Assembly (NCBI RefSeq): GCF_024189315.1
Contig: NZ_JAIZEO010000004.1
Coordinates: 186,001-250,000, forward strand
Direction: 5' to 3'
Length of the DNA: 64,000 nt
DNA from: Halobacillus sp. A5
GTDB taxonomy: Bacteria; Bacillota; Bacilli; Bacillales; Halobacillaceae
Shown here: positions 27,702 to 36,152 of the stretch, one piece after another
Layout: the number at the start of each line of letters is the position of its first letter
Position numbering within the stretch: the first letter of the stretch is position 1
Notes under the pieces: model-generated
The model's database searches: none
Told to the model about the DNA's origin: nothing
The model's input: only the letters and a program-made list of their open reading frames with translations
Position numbers and translations under genes: made by a program

Positions 27702-29345
27702 CTAAAAAGCTCCGGAACCTCCTCCGCCGCCTCCGACACCAGTTCCGCCACCGCCAGCTCCAACCCCCGTTGAAGCTGTGACAGCCGTATGCTGTTCAGC
27801 CGAATCGAAGCTGTTATGCAATGCGGCTCCAAGTATTATGAAGATCATCCAATCGTTACTGGCAGAGGATAAAGCCGGCGTGTTCTTTGTTAATAAGTCC
27901 CAGTTACCTGAGCCGATTTGGTAGAGCAGCGCGGGAACCTGATCTTCTTTGTCCCACGCTTTCCATTCCTCACCTTGTGTAAGCGGCTGAAGGTCCTTCT
28001 TAATTCTATGTCCTTCCACCGTCAACGGCTGATAAGCAATGGCAAAGAAGAGGAAAAATATGAGCAAACCAATGGCAGCAGCCATCCACATAAAGAATCC
28101 GTAATAAGGAAACAGAATAACGAACGGCAGCGTCATCAATGCGGCGATTCCAGAAATCCATCGTGGTTTTCCGGAGGTTACATATAAATCATACTGCTTA
28201 TACTCTTTTTTTACTGCAGCGCACCAGGTATTATATTGGCTCTGATAACTTTCGTGGTTATCCTCATCTTTTACATAAGCCTCCATCTCCTCGACATGGA
28301 ATTCCCCATCATGACCAATTTCATCGAACAGCCAATGGATCAATATACTTTCATGCTCATATTCCGTATTTCGGTGAATCAGTTTGAATTCTTTCTCTGA
28401 CACTTCCTCTATATTTCCTTTTCGTACCAGATCAAGTAAAGCAGCAGTCAACGCTGAAGTCGACAATTGCCCGTGTTTCATAAACGCAATCATAGCCGGC
28501 AGACTCATTGATTCTTTCGGGAACCGGCCGCCTCCGCTGCTCTGCCGTTCCGCTTCACGCAGGACTTCCTGTCTTTTTCTATAACCATGAACTATCAGTA
28601 GCAGCGCCGCTGCCGCTAAACTGCCTGTAATAAATGGAGCTAACCCTCCCCAGCGGTCCTGCTGCGCTTCTCTCGCCATCACCTGATCTCTTAAAGCTTG
28701 TTCCTCTGCTTGAATCTCATTCAGCATTTGGGTCTCACTCGTTAAAGGAACACCCTGGAAAAGACCAGCATCATAGACGACCCGGACATTTCCTTTCTCT
28801 CCACTTGGAACCTCTCCAAGCTCAAACGTTACTCGACCGTCTTCTTGTATTCGTTCAGTATTATAGGCTTCATGCTCACCATATGCAGCTTTAACCTCCG
28901 CTGCTTCAGGCGGTTCAATCGTTATGGACATATTTTCATACGTCGATTCATTGCTGTCATCAAAAAACGGCCAATAAAAATCTGCCACATCTTCATAGAC
29001 ATTCAACCCATTTTCAATCGTGTAGAACAAATCGATGCTCACTGTTTCATCGGAGCCGCTGCGGTGTACCTTGTACAGCTCATCTTCTTGTTCGATATCT
29101 AAATTTGTTCCATTTTCAGAAGCACGCACATTAGAAATGGAAGTGTTTTCCTTTGGAATAAGGGTCCGGGTAATGCCATTAAACTCCCCGTCAAAACTGT
29201 ATTCATGAGTTTCTTTAACTTCAACCCCGCCGTCTGTCTTTAAAACAGCTGTGATTTCTGTGTCATTGATTTCATAATCCACAGCGAAGACAGAAGCCGG
29301 CATTAAGATAAAGAGGAAAAAGAACAATACAATTGTTTTCTTCAA
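27702..29345 (-). CDS. DUF2207 membrane protein with Gly-rich C-terminus
   Basis: A 547-residue envelope protein: cleavable signal (MKKTIVLFFFLFILMPASVFA), a large extracytoplasmic beta domain typical of DUF2207 (VETHEYSFDGEFNGITRTLIP-like segment, about residues 30-220), a transmembrane helix, a cytoplasmic domain (YKRQEVLREAERQ onward), two further helices (MTLPFVILFPYYGFFMW, IGLLIFFLFFAIAY) and a C-terminal tail of alternating Gly, Ser and Val. The family's function is unknown. TTG at 29345 has AGGTG 6 nt upstream; longer in-frame starts at 29354 (GTG) and 29417 are possible. It lies 83 bp downstream of the ABC-F gene on the same strand. Confidence 0.85.
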   Translation of the reverse strand: MKKTIVLFFFLFILMPASVFAVDYEINDTEITAVLKTDGGVEVKETHEYSFDGEFNGITRTLIPKENTSISNVRASENGTNLDIEQEDELYKVHRSGSDETVSIDLFYTIENGLNVYEDVADFYWPFFDDSNESTYENMSITIEPPEAAEVKAAYGEHEAYNTERIQEDGRVTFELGEVPSGEKGNVRVVYDAGLFQGVPLTSETQMLNEIQAEEQALRDQVMAREAQQDRWGGLAPFITGSLAAAALLLIVHGYRKRQEVLREAERQSSGGGRFPKESMSLPAMIAFMKHGQLSTSALTAALLDLVRKGNIEEVSEKEFKLIHRNTEYEHESILIHWLFDEIGHDGEFHVEEMEAYVKDEDNHESYQSQYNTWCAAVKKEYKQYDLYVTSGKPRWISGIAALMTLPFVILFPYYGFFMWMAAAIGLLIFFLFFAIAYQPLTVEGHRIKKDLQPLTQGEEWKAWDKEDQVPALLYQIGSGNWDLLTKNTPALSSASNDWMIFIILGAALHNSFDSAEQHTAVTASTGVGAGGGGTGVGGGGGGSGAF

Positions 29346-29428
29346 ATTCGTCACCTGCTTTCTCCCTTTTCTACGTGAGAGACAATGAAAAGGTTTCATT
29401 TTTCCAGGCAGAGCCAACGACCCCTGTA

Positions 29429-31006
29429 CTACTTTTGATGCTGCTCCAGCCTGCGCTTCTCTGCTAAAAGCTCCTGAAATTCTTCTTCCAATTCCTCTGA
29501 GGGTTCAATGCTTAACCGGCCCAGGACTTCCGATATTTTCGTTTGGAGGACAAGCTTCTCATCTTCCGCGGGGTCCCGTTCCTTTTCCTGCTTTTTATTT
29601 TTAAATTGATGATAGGTTCCTTCAAAAACTTCGATTGCCTGATGGCGGATGGACAGGATCCGTGTAGCAATATTTTCAATAAACCGACGGTCGTGGGAGA
29701 CGAAGATCACCGTGCCCTCATAACCCTGCAAAAGAGATTCGAGAGCACTGGCAGCTTCGATATCAAGAAAGTTCGTGGGCTCATCTAAAATCAACGTGTT
29801 GATATTGCTTAAAAACAGCTTCGCCAGTGCGGCTTTCACCCTTTCTCCTCCACTTAATACGCGGACTGGCTTATATACGTCATCCCCGTAGAAATAAAGT
29901 CTGGCCAGCACTGTTCTGATCACAGTTTCATCCTGATTGGAGGTGGAACTTACGTTTTCCAGGATGGACTGATCTACGTTTAAAATGTGTAAATCTTGAC
30001 TAAAATAACCTATTTTCATGGATGGAGTTTTGGTGATTCCGTCGTCTCCATTGATAATCTTCTTCACAAGCGTTGTCTTTCCGCACCCGTTTGAGCCGAT
30101 AACTGCGATTTTATCGCCACCGCGCACATTAAACCTTGTACGGCCCCACAGCAGCCGTTCCCCGACAAATCCCGAAACATCTTCTGCGCGGAGAATTATT
30201 TTCCCTTTGAACGTCTTTTTATTCGGCAGATTCATTTTTACGGGCGGGGTTTCTCTTACTTTTTCAACCTTCTCCAGCTTCTCCAGACGTTTCTCAATGG
30301 CTTTTCCTGTCTTCTGAAGTTTCTTCTGTTTCTTCGCAAAATAAGGCTTCGCTCCGGTTATTTTCGCTTCTGACCGACTCACATTTTGTGGTGTTTTCGT
30401 CGCTCTATCGGCTTTTTCTTCTTTAAGCTTCAATGCTTCTTCTAACTGTTTTTTCTTCGCCTCATATTTTTCATAGGCCGCCTGCTGGTGACGTTGTTCA
30501 AGGTCCTTCTGTTCTGCATAATCGCTGTAGTTTCCGGAATACTCATTGATTTTCCCTTCCTCGATTTCCCATACCTTTGTACAGACGGCATCGAGAAACG
30601 CCCGGTCATGGGAAACAATAACAAAAGCTCCTTTCCAGTGAAGCAATTTTTTCTCAAGCCACTCCATGTGTTCTGTATCAAGATGCGTCGTCGGTTCGTC
30701 TGCCAGTAAAACTCCAGGTGCCTTAATAAGTGCTTGATTAATATACTCCTGTGTGACCTCTCCGCCGCTTTTGACAGCATCCGTCCTCTTTAACTGCGGC
30801 AGCACCCCCAATTCCACGTGCCTGATCACGTGTCCTTCTTCAGTTGTAATTTCTCCTGCAAGCACGTTCAACAATGTCGTCTTTCCACTTCCGTTTTGGC
30901 CAACGAGTCCGATACGGTCATTTTTGTAAATGTGGATGTGGTCGAAATCGAGAATTAAACGGTCTTTCACATAATGTTTTACGTTCAGCGCTTCTAATAA
31001 ATGCAT
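29429..31006 (-). CDS. ABC-F ribosome-protection ATPase (VmlR/Vga/Msr-like)
   Basis: A 525-residue soluble ABC-F protein. First ATPase: Walker A GLVGQNGSGKTT, signature KSGGEV, Walker B LLADEPTTHLD. A long charged inter-domain linker follows (about residues 180-280, the antibiotic-resistance domain region). Second ATPase: VIGSNGCGKTT, VLSGGERVKAALAKL, LILDEPTNFLD, ending in a C-terminal helical extension as in B. subtilis VmlR. Such proteins bind the ribosomal E site and displace lincosamides, streptogramins A and pleuromutilins. The ATG at 31006 has GGGGGA 7 nt upstream; an in-frame GTG at 31039 lies in the attenuator tail. The leader carries a four-segment attenuator. Confidence 0.87.
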   Translation of the reverse strand: MHLLEALNVKHYVKDRLILDFDHIHIYKNDRIGLVGQNGSGKTTLLNVLAGEITTEEGHVIRHVELGVLPQLKRTDAVKSGGEVTQEYINQALIKAPGVLLADEPTTHLDTEHMEWLEKKLLHWKGAFVIVSHDRAFLDAVCTKVWEIEEGKINEYSGNYSDYAEQKDLEQRHQQAAYEKYEAKKKQLEEALKLKEEKADRATKTPQNVSRSEAKITGAKPYFAKKQKKLQKTGKAIEKRLEKLEKVEKVRETPPVKMNLPNKKTFKGKIILRAEDVSGFVGERLLWGRTRFNVRGGDKIAVIGSNGCGKTTLVKKIINGDDGITKTPSMKIGYFSQDLHILNVDQSILENVSSTSNQDETVIRTVLARLYFYGDDVYKPVRVLSGGERVKAALAKLFLSNINTLILDEPTNFLDIEAASALESLLQGYEGTVIFVSHDRRFIENIATRILSIRHQAIEVFEGTYHQFKNKKQEKERDPAEDEKLVLQTKISEVLGRLSIEPSEELEEEFQELLAEKRRLEQHQK

Positions 31007-31039
31007 ACGATCTTCCCCCATTTTCGTAATCCGGGGCAC

Positions 31040-31316
31040 AAAAAAAGCCCCCTATCCGCGTTCAGAATAGGTGGCATAGATATAGGTGGACATCAAAAGG
31101 AGACACCGCTCCCTTATTCGTTCAACTATAGAAATCCCAATCCTATTCTGAAAACTACGATTGAAGGCAGCATAAAACAGACAGAAACATTCTTCTGTAA
31201 TCTACATGCTCTTCAATTCATGGCTTTCGTAAAATAGGATTAGTACTTCATCTAGTTGGGTCACCCTTCCACTCATTAGTTACCGTTACTTTATACGATA
31301 TGTGAAAAAGTGTCAA
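31040..31316 (-). promoter_or_regulatory. Promoter and four-segment transcription attenuator of the ABC-F gene
   Basis: Promoter TTGACA at 31316-31311 and TATAAA at 31295-31290. In the transcript, segment 1 (AATCCTATT, 31241-31233) is perfectly complementary to segment 2 (AATAGGATT, 31147-31139); segment 2 extended (CAGAATAGG, 31150-31142) is perfectly complementary to segment 3 (CCTATTCTG, 31071-31063); segment 3 (CCACCTATTC, 31074-31065) pairs with segment 4 (GGATAGGGGG, 31057-31048) as a terminator followed by a T run at 31046-31040. Two possible leader peptides cover segment 1: ATGAAGTACTAA at 31251-31240, and a 24-codon frame 31276-31202. A ribosome stalled there would free segment 2 to form the antiterminator. 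Confidence 0.8.
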
Positions 31317-31326
31317 ATGACTTTTT

Positions 31327-31824
31327 TCATCCTTTATAACTAATTTCACCTTTTTCAAGCAATTCCTTAAGCCCCATAAACATTAAGTTCCAGCCGTGCT
31401 CCAGGCCATCATGGTTCTCGCCAATCGCTTTTTCAATATCTTCGGTCGTCCAGTTTTCTTCATGGGGTACTTTGATTTCGTGGGTGAACTTCATTTCACA
31501 GCCTTTCTCAACTTCTTTTAATTCTACAGTGATCGTATCTTCATACTCACTCATTTGCGGCATTTTAAACGTAAACACTAATTTATGAGGCGGTTCGATT
31601 TCCATATACTCTCCTACAGCTCTGTAATCCACACCGTTGCGGTGGTCCACGATTTCCCATGTTCCACCTACAACAGGGTTGTTCTCAGCCACTTTATTCG
31701 TTGCTTCCAGGGTGAACAGCCACTTCCTCATGATTTCAGGATTCAGCCATGCGTCAAATACTCTTTCAGCAGCCGCTTCAAACGTCCTTGTCATTACTAA
31801 ATAAGTTGTTGAATATTCCTCCAT
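31327..31824 (-). CDS. AHSA1/SRPBCC-family protein
   Basis: A 165-residue START-like helix-grip protein: TRTFEAAAERVFDAWLNPEIMRKW at the N-terminus, NPVVGGTWEIVDHRNG and a C-terminal helix (HDGLEHGWNLMFMGLKELLEKG). These bind hydrophobic ligands. It lies 15 bp downstream of an ArsR-type regulator; this two-gene pairing is common in Bacilli, but the ligand is not known. Confidence 0.88.
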   Translation of the reverse strand: MEEYSTTYLVMTRTFEAAAERVFDAWLNPEIMRKWLFTLEATNKVAENNPVVGGTWEIVDHRNGVDYRAVGEYMEIEPPHKLVFTFKMPQMSEYEDTITVELKEVEKGCEMKFTHEIKVPHEENWTTEDIEKAIGENHDGLEHGWNLMFMGLKELLEKGEISYKG

Positions 31825-31839
31825 AGTACCACTCCTTTG

Positions 31840-32184
31840 TTAATGTTCTTTCTTTTTCGCTTTGAGTAATTCTTCTTCCAGTACGTCAAACCTCTTCGAC
31901 CAAAACCTTTCGTACATGTTCAGCCATGCAGTGATTTTCTCTAAAGAGCCGGCATTCAGCCGGCAACTATGGACTCTGCCCTTTACACTCCTCTCTACAA
32001 GGTTCGCTCGTTCCAGCACTTTAATATGCTTGGACACTGCAGCGAGCGACATATCAAAGGGGACAGCCAGCTCCGATACCGTGCTCTCTTTCTGAGACAG
32101 CATGTGAATCATTTCTCTTCTCGTTGAATCAGCAAGGGCATGGAAGATCGCATTTAATTCTTCGTCGTTATTATAGTTAACCAT
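31840..32184 (-). CDS. ArsR-family transcriptional repressor
   Basis: A 114-residue winged-helix protein (FHALADSTRREMIHMLS, STVSELAVPFDMSLAAVSKHIKVLERANLVERSVKGR). No metal-binding Cys cluster of the ArsR/SmtB kind is present, so it belongs to the metal-independent branch that usually partners SRPBCC proteins. Its start codon lies inside a palindrome, TTAAC-N6-GTTAA, suggesting autoregulation. Confidence 0.87.
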   Translation of the reverse strand: MVNYNNDEELNAIFHALADSTRREMIHMLSQKESTVSELAVPFDMSLAAVSKHIKVLERANLVERSVKGRVHSCRLNAGSLEKITAWLNMYERFWSKRFDVLEEELLKAKKKEH

Positions 32185-32230
32185 ATAGTTAAATATATAA
32201 GATTACCCATTTATATTCAACCGTTTGGTT
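32177..32230. promoter_or_regulatory. Paired inverted repeats at the ArsR-type gene start
   Basis: TTAACCATATAGTTAA (32177-32192) covers the start codon, and AACCGTTTGGTT (32219-32230) lies 40 bp upstream centre to centre, near the expected promoter. Both carry AACC/GGTT-type arms. They are candidate autoregulatory operators. Confidence 0.45.
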
Positions 32231-32254
32231 AATTAAAATATGCAGACAAATAAA

Positions 32255-32280
32255 ACGCCATCCCCTATCCGGAATGGCGT
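32255..32280 (-). terminator. Terminator after the aldo/keto reductase
   Basis: Stem ACGCCAT / ATGGCGT with further inner TCC/GGA pairing; in the minus direction it is followed by TTTATTT. Confidence 0.7.
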
Positions 32281-32298
32281 CAATTCATATACTGCTTT

Positions 32299-33288
32299 TT
32301 ATTTATTCCCGGGAACCGGTGCCTCTGGTGAAATCAAGTTTTGTTCACGCATGTCCTGCCAGAATTCAGCCGGAATGATAGTCTCAAGAGCAGCCTGATC
32401 CTCTTCAATCCGCTCAGGACGGCTGGCACCGGGGATAGCAGCCGCAATAGCTGGATGAGCCAGCGTAAACTGCAGTGCGGCTGCCTTCACGCTGATGTTA
32501 TTGCGCTCCGCTATACTTTTGATTTTCTCAACTCTTGAAATCATCTCTTCAGGTGCCTCCTGATACTCGAAGTGACTACCTCCTGCGAGCACACCCGAGT
32601 TATACGGACCGCCGGCTACGATACTTACATTTTTCTCTACGGCATTCGGCAGTACTCGCTGCAGGGCTTTGTCATGATCAAGCAGCGTGTAACGGCCAGC
32701 CATTAAGCTTACATCTGGATTAGCTTCCTCGAGCTCCATTGCAATTTCGATCGGTTCGACGCGGTTCACACCGAGCCCCCAAGACTGAATGACCCCCTCT
32801 TCACGAAGGCGGGTCAGCTCACGAAAAGCCCCTTTACGCGCTTCTTCAAATTTGGACAGCCAATCATCCCCATGGAAATCCTGAGCAATATCATGAACAT
32901 AAACGAAATCCAGGCGGTCTGTTTTCAATCGTTCGAGACTCTGCTCAATGGAACGAAGAGCAGCATCACCACTGTAATCAGTGACAACTTTATTATTTCG
33001 CCCGTGTGCAAACAAACCTCCGTCCGACGGCTTCTCCTCCTCATCGAGCATATACCGGCCTACTTTCGTGCTCAACACATACTCATCACGATTATGCTTT
33101 GATAAGGCTTTTCCAAGTCGGAGCTCTGCCAATCCTGCACCGTAAAACGGAGCGGTGTCGAAGTAACGGATACCATGATTCCAGGCAGCCTCCACGGTTG
33201 CCATAGCTTCTTCTTCCGGAATATTACGATACATATTGCCTAAAGGTGCCGTACCAAATCCGAGTCTTCCCTCTATTAAATGTTTCAT
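32299..33288 (-). CDS. Aldo/keto reductase
   Basis: A 329-residue TIM-barrel NADPH oxidoreductase: GFGTAPLGNMYRNIPEEEA, catalytic Asp/Tyr in IRYFDTAPFYGAGLAE, Lys in LSTKVGRY and His in FVYVHDIAQD. The C-terminal cofactor segment AIPGASRPERIEED is present. It resembles D-threo-aldose/L-fucose dehydrogenase-type members. The substrate is uncertain. Monocistronic, with TAGGAGGTT-like spacing before the ATG. Confidence 0.9.
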   Translation of the reverse strand: MKHLIEGRLGFGTAPLGNMYRNIPEEEAMATVEAAWNHGIRYFDTAPFYGAGLAELRLGKALSKHNRDEYVLSTKVGRYMLDEEEKPSDGGLFAHGRNNKVVTDYSGDAALRSIEQSLERLKTDRLDFVYVHDIAQDFHGDDWLSKFEEARKGAFRELTRLREEGVIQSWGLGVNRVEPIEIAMELEEANPDVSLMAGRYTLLDHDKALQRVLPNAVEKNVSIVAGGPYNSGVLAGGSHFEYQEAPEEMISRVEKIKSIAERNNISVKAAALQFTLAHPAIAAAIPGASRPERIEEDQAALETIIPAEFWQDMREQNLISPEAPVPGNK

Positions 33289-33517
33289 TTTATAAACCTC
33301 CAGTTCATTTTCTATTTAATGGATAGCCATTACTTATTTATCCTTCTATATTAATTATGAAACCTATAGGCTGTTTAGAGAAGAACGCACTTTAAAGTAT
33401 CATAGGCACTCAAAAGTAATATAAGGATGCCCCTCCATAAAATACAGAGTCGATTAATGTTTAGTCTGTTCGTGCGTGGGAATTATGTAATAAATAGATT
33501 AAGGTGGGTCTAGAAGA

Positions 33518-33810
33518 GCCGGAGTTTCGTTTACCACTATTTTAGCGATTATTTCGTGCTTGGAGCAGTTTCTTACGTATTAGATGATTTATTTATCTAT
33601 CCGAAGACCACGAATAGGGTCGCATCCACTGCAGATGCAGGGATAGCCATCATCATTATAGCCATTGTAGGTTCAAGTCTGGGAAATCCAGATCAATCCT
33701 TTTCGGTTTCAGCAGGCGTTTTAGCCGGAATTGTTCTAGGAGCTGGAGAATTTTTCTTCCACAATTATATCGCTAAGGAACCCGAGCTTCGTGCCTCTTT
33801 TAACTATTAA
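33518..33810 (+). pseudogene. DUF2512 (YndM-like) membrane protein remnant
   Basis: The last ~84 residues (frame from GTG 33556: VSYVLDDLFIYPKTTNRVAS, two hydrophobic helices, then EFFFHNYI) look like the C-terminal two thirds of the four-helix DUF2512 family. The matching upstream piece, GVSFTTILAIIS, is present but in the next frame (33521 on), and both frames are closed by stops at 33500-33502 and 33511-33513. So the gene has lost its N-terminus and carries a frameshift near 33550. No ribosome site precedes the GTG. The 33289-33517 stretch holds nothing else I can identify. Confidence 0.6.
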
Positions 33811-33895
33811 TAATTGTCCTGCAGCTTATGTTTATTACTTCCTACACGCGGGAAAAATTCAATATAACCCAATTCCAGAAGAAAGGATGAACACT

Positions 33896-34060
33896 ATGTC
33901 AAAAAACACACAGTATCAACCTGTAAGAGGAAATGGGATCGACGTATCGGACGCTCAGGAAGTCCGCTACTCGAAAGAATTTAAACAGGCGGATAAAGCA
34001 GGTGGATACCGCAAACCAAATGTAAACGAAGCAAAAAAGGAAAACCCTGACTTGAAATAA
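33896..34060 (+). CDS. Small hydrophilic protein (54 aa), hypothetical
   Basis: A 54-residue charged, Asn/Lys/Gln-rich protein without Cys or a hydrophobic core (QPVRGNGIDVSDAQEVRYSK). AAAGGA lies about 6 nt before the ATG at 33896; an ATG at 33887 overlaps it. Composition is like small sporulation or stress peptides, but no family is recognised. Confidence 0.6.
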   Translation: MSKNTQYQPVRGNGIDVSDAQEVRYSKEFKQADKAGGYRKPNVNEAKKENPDLK

Positions 34061-34095
34061 TATAAATATCAAAGCGCGAGTTTCTAGGGGCTGAA

Positions 34096-34130
34096 GGTGG
34101 ATGCCACTCTTTTAAAAAAGAGATCCACAG
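34096..34130 (+). other. Bulged hairpin downstream of the 54-aa gene
   Basis: GTGGAT / ATCCAC outer arms enclose CTCTTTT / AAAAGAG inner arms with a 4-nt bulge. It lacks a T tract and precedes the true terminator by 30 bp. It may be a 3'-end stabilising structure. Confidence 0.45.
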
Positions 34131-34157
34131 TCTGGGAATTTATAATTTCATAGACCA

Positions 34158-34197
34158 TAACTAAAGCAGCTTTTCAGGAAGCTGCTTTAGTTATTTA
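34158..34197. terminator. Bidirectional terminator between the 54-aa gene and tspO-like gene
   Basis: Fifteen-bp stem TAACTAAAGCAGCTT / AAGCTGCTTTAGTTA with a 6-nt loop, followed by TTTAT. Confidence 0.85.
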
Positions 34198-34659
34198 TAT
34201 GTTTTCCATATGTAAGCCGTATGTCCAAATCAAGTCATACCCCAGCCAGAAAAGGTAGGGAATCAGGATTACAAAAGAAAATAGATCCACTTTTTTCAGC
34301 GTATAAGCTAATCCTGCGACGAGCATAAGAAAAGGGATTAAACTGATAAAACCTAAAAACGTACTTTTCAATCCGAAAAACAAGTAATTCCACACTTCGT
34401 TTCCCGCCAGCATCCCTATCGTTAATAGAAAGGCTGTCTTTCGCCGCTTAGACTCCGTAAAATTTACAAGCTGCCTGTATACTATGGTTCCAGCCATAAT
34501 GTAATAGAGAATTCCTACCACTATAAATGCCCACAGAGGAACAAGGTACCACGGTTTTTCGAGTTCCATATACCACTCTATTATGGAATTTCCTACAAAA
34601 GCATTCCCTAAAACCGCGAAGGTCATTACTGTCAATAAGCTGGTAAGTAACTGTTTAAT
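34195..34659 (-). CDS. TspO/MBR-family membrane protein, apparent ATT start
   Basis: About 154 residues with five helices and the TspO signature residues: LEKPWYLVPLWAFIVVGILYYIMAG, NEVWNYLFFG and a C-terminal YDLIWTYGLH. Family members bind porphyrins or cholesterol-like ligands. An AGGGGGAC site lies 7-8 nt before an ATT codon at 34659, giving the usual family length; the only other upstream start, TTG at 34731, has no ribosome site and adds 24 non-matching residues. ATT initiation is rare. Confidence 0.8.
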   Translation of the reverse strand: MKQLLTSLLTVMTFAVLGNAFVGNSIIEWYMELEKPWYLVPLWAFIVVGILYYIMAGTIVYRQLVNFTESKRRKTAFLLTIGMLAGNEVWNYLFFGLKSTFLGFISLIPFLMLVAGLAYTLKKVDLFSFVILIPYLFWLGYDLIWTYGLHMENI

Positions 34660-34755
34660 ATAATGTCCCCCTAAGTTATCAAGCCTGCTTGCTGTCCATG
34701 ATATTTTACATAAAACCTCAAGATTAACCAAAGCGGATGAATCTTAAAAAGAGTT

Positions 34756-35859
34756 CTATTTCTTCAACCCAGAGCCACATAAAGAAAGGACAACGAGCTC
34801 ATTTGAATCGACCAGCTGTGGTTGATAAGTTCGATATGCTGCATACGTCGCAGCTGTAGTAGGTTCTACATAAAACCCTTTACCCGCCAGCTCTTTCCTT
34901 GCAAGAACAATATCCTGTTCCGGAGCCACTATGATTGTTCCTTTCGTTTCCCTTACAGCCTCAATAATCTGATCGCCCCTTTGGGGATCAGCGATGGCGA
35001 TTCCTTCCGCTTGAGTATGCGAGGTCTCCACCAGTGATACCTTTTCGTTGCTGTGAAAGGCATCCGCAATTGGCGCACACCCTTCCGACTGGACAGCAAT
35101 AATTTCTGGAAGTTTGTCTGTAACGCCGGCACTCTTTAAATTTTGAAAACCGATATATGCTCCTAATACAAGTGTTCCATTGCCTACAGGAAGAATTACC
35201 TTATCAGGGACTTCGTAATCCAGCTGCTCCCAAATCTCAAAAGCAAATGTCTTCGTCCCTTCATAGAAAAAAGGATTATAGACGTGACTGGCGTAAAAAG
35301 CTTTTTCCTCCTCCACTGCTTTCTTAGCAGCCTCCGCTGTGTCTTCCCGTGAACCTTGGACCTTAAAGATCTTCGCTCCATGAGCCTCGATTTGGGCTAA
35401 CTTTTTCTCCGACGTTGAAGAAGGCACATAAATGCGGCAGTCTAAGTTTGCACGTGCACAGTAGGCAGCGACCGCAGTCCCTGCATTGCCGCTGCTGTCG
35501 GCTATCACTGAAGCTGCTCCTAGTTCCACTGCTTTGGCAATCAGAACAGCGGCTCCGCGATCCTTAAAAGAACCGGTCGGCATAAGGTAATCCAGTTTTA
35601 CATAAAAATTGGGTTGCTCTCGCTCCAGAAGAACCAGAGGCGTCATTCCCTCTCCAAGCGTAACTTGAGAATAGGCTTCTGAATTATCAAAAGGTAAAGC
35701 TTCCTTGTACCTCCACATGGTTGATTGGCGTTTTATCAATTTTTCTTTCGGAAAGCTGACATCATATGATTTGATATTAAAGATACCTTCTTCCGGCCTC
35801 CACTGCTCCACATCTGGCAGGTATTCTTGCCCGTTGCCATCAATAAACCTATATTTCAT
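34756..35859 (-). CDS. Threonine synthase-like PLP enzyme
   Basis: A 367-residue fold-type II PLP enzyme. The PLP Lys lies in MPTGSFKDRGAA, followed by ADSSGNAGTAVAAYCARANLDCRIYVPSS, a Gly-rich phosphate loop (VGNGTLVLGA) and a C-terminal Ser/Cys segment LSLCGSGLKK. The short N-terminal region and the GEGMTPLV motif are those of the threonine synthase family; related diaminopropionate or serine dehydratase activities are possible. AAGGAG lies 8 nt before the ATG at 35859; a longer frame runs to 35916. No other threonine-pathway genes are near. Confidence 0.8.
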   Translation of the reverse strand: MKYRFIDGNGQEYLPDVEQWRPEEGIFNIKSYDVSFPKEKLIKRQSTMWRYKEALPFDNSEAYSQVTLGEGMTPLVLLEREQPNFYVKLDYLMPTGSFKDRGAAVLIAKAVELGAASVIADSSGNAGTAVAAYCARANLDCRIYVPSSTSEKKLAQIEAHGAKIFKVQGSREDTAEAAKKAVEEEKAFYASHVYNPFFYEGTKTFAFEIWEQLDYEVPDKVILPVGNGTLVLGAYIGFQNLKSAGVTDKLPEIIAVQSEGCAPIADAFHSNEKVSLVETSHTQAEGIAIADPQRGDQIIEAVRETKGTIIVAPEQDIVLARKELAGKGFYVEPTTAATYAAYRTYQPQLVDSNELVVLSLCGSGLKK

Positions 35860-36061
35860 TCTTCTTCGCTCCTTGTACAGGACAATTCCCGGGTCCCTAA
35901 TTCTCGTTATTTCCATAATACCTTTTTGCTGGATTTCTGTAATGCCTTTAGTAAAACGGTTCCAGGATTGCAGCTGGAAAATATAGTGTCCCTATCCCAG
36001 CAGTGGATCCAGTGAGATGGTATTTAAAAATTGACAATTTAGTTTCATTAATGATTTTCGA

Positions 36062-36130
36062 TTGACGCATAAAATAATCGCTAATAAAATGTGGTCACAT
36101 TTCTGAGGAAACCCTCTGATGTGATCACTT
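36062..36130 (+). promoter_or_regulatory. Promoter with two palindromic operators upstream of the YczE-like gene
   Basis: TTGACG (36062-36067) and TAAAAT (36085-36090) are 17 bp apart. Two near-identical 12-bp palindromes follow: ATGTGGTCACAT (36089-36100), covering the expected start point, and ATGTGATCACTT (36119-36130), 30 bp on. This is the layout of a repressor operator pair. The two can also fold on each other into a long hairpin ahead of TTTTTT. Confidence 0.6.
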
Positions 36131-36152
36131 TTTTAGAAAGGAGGAGGATGTC

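Noticed and set aside
36087-36134. Transcription attenuator upstream of the YczE-like gene
   Set aside because: The predicted transcript would begin inside the 5' arm, so the full hairpin could not form in RNA; a pair of DNA operators is more likely.
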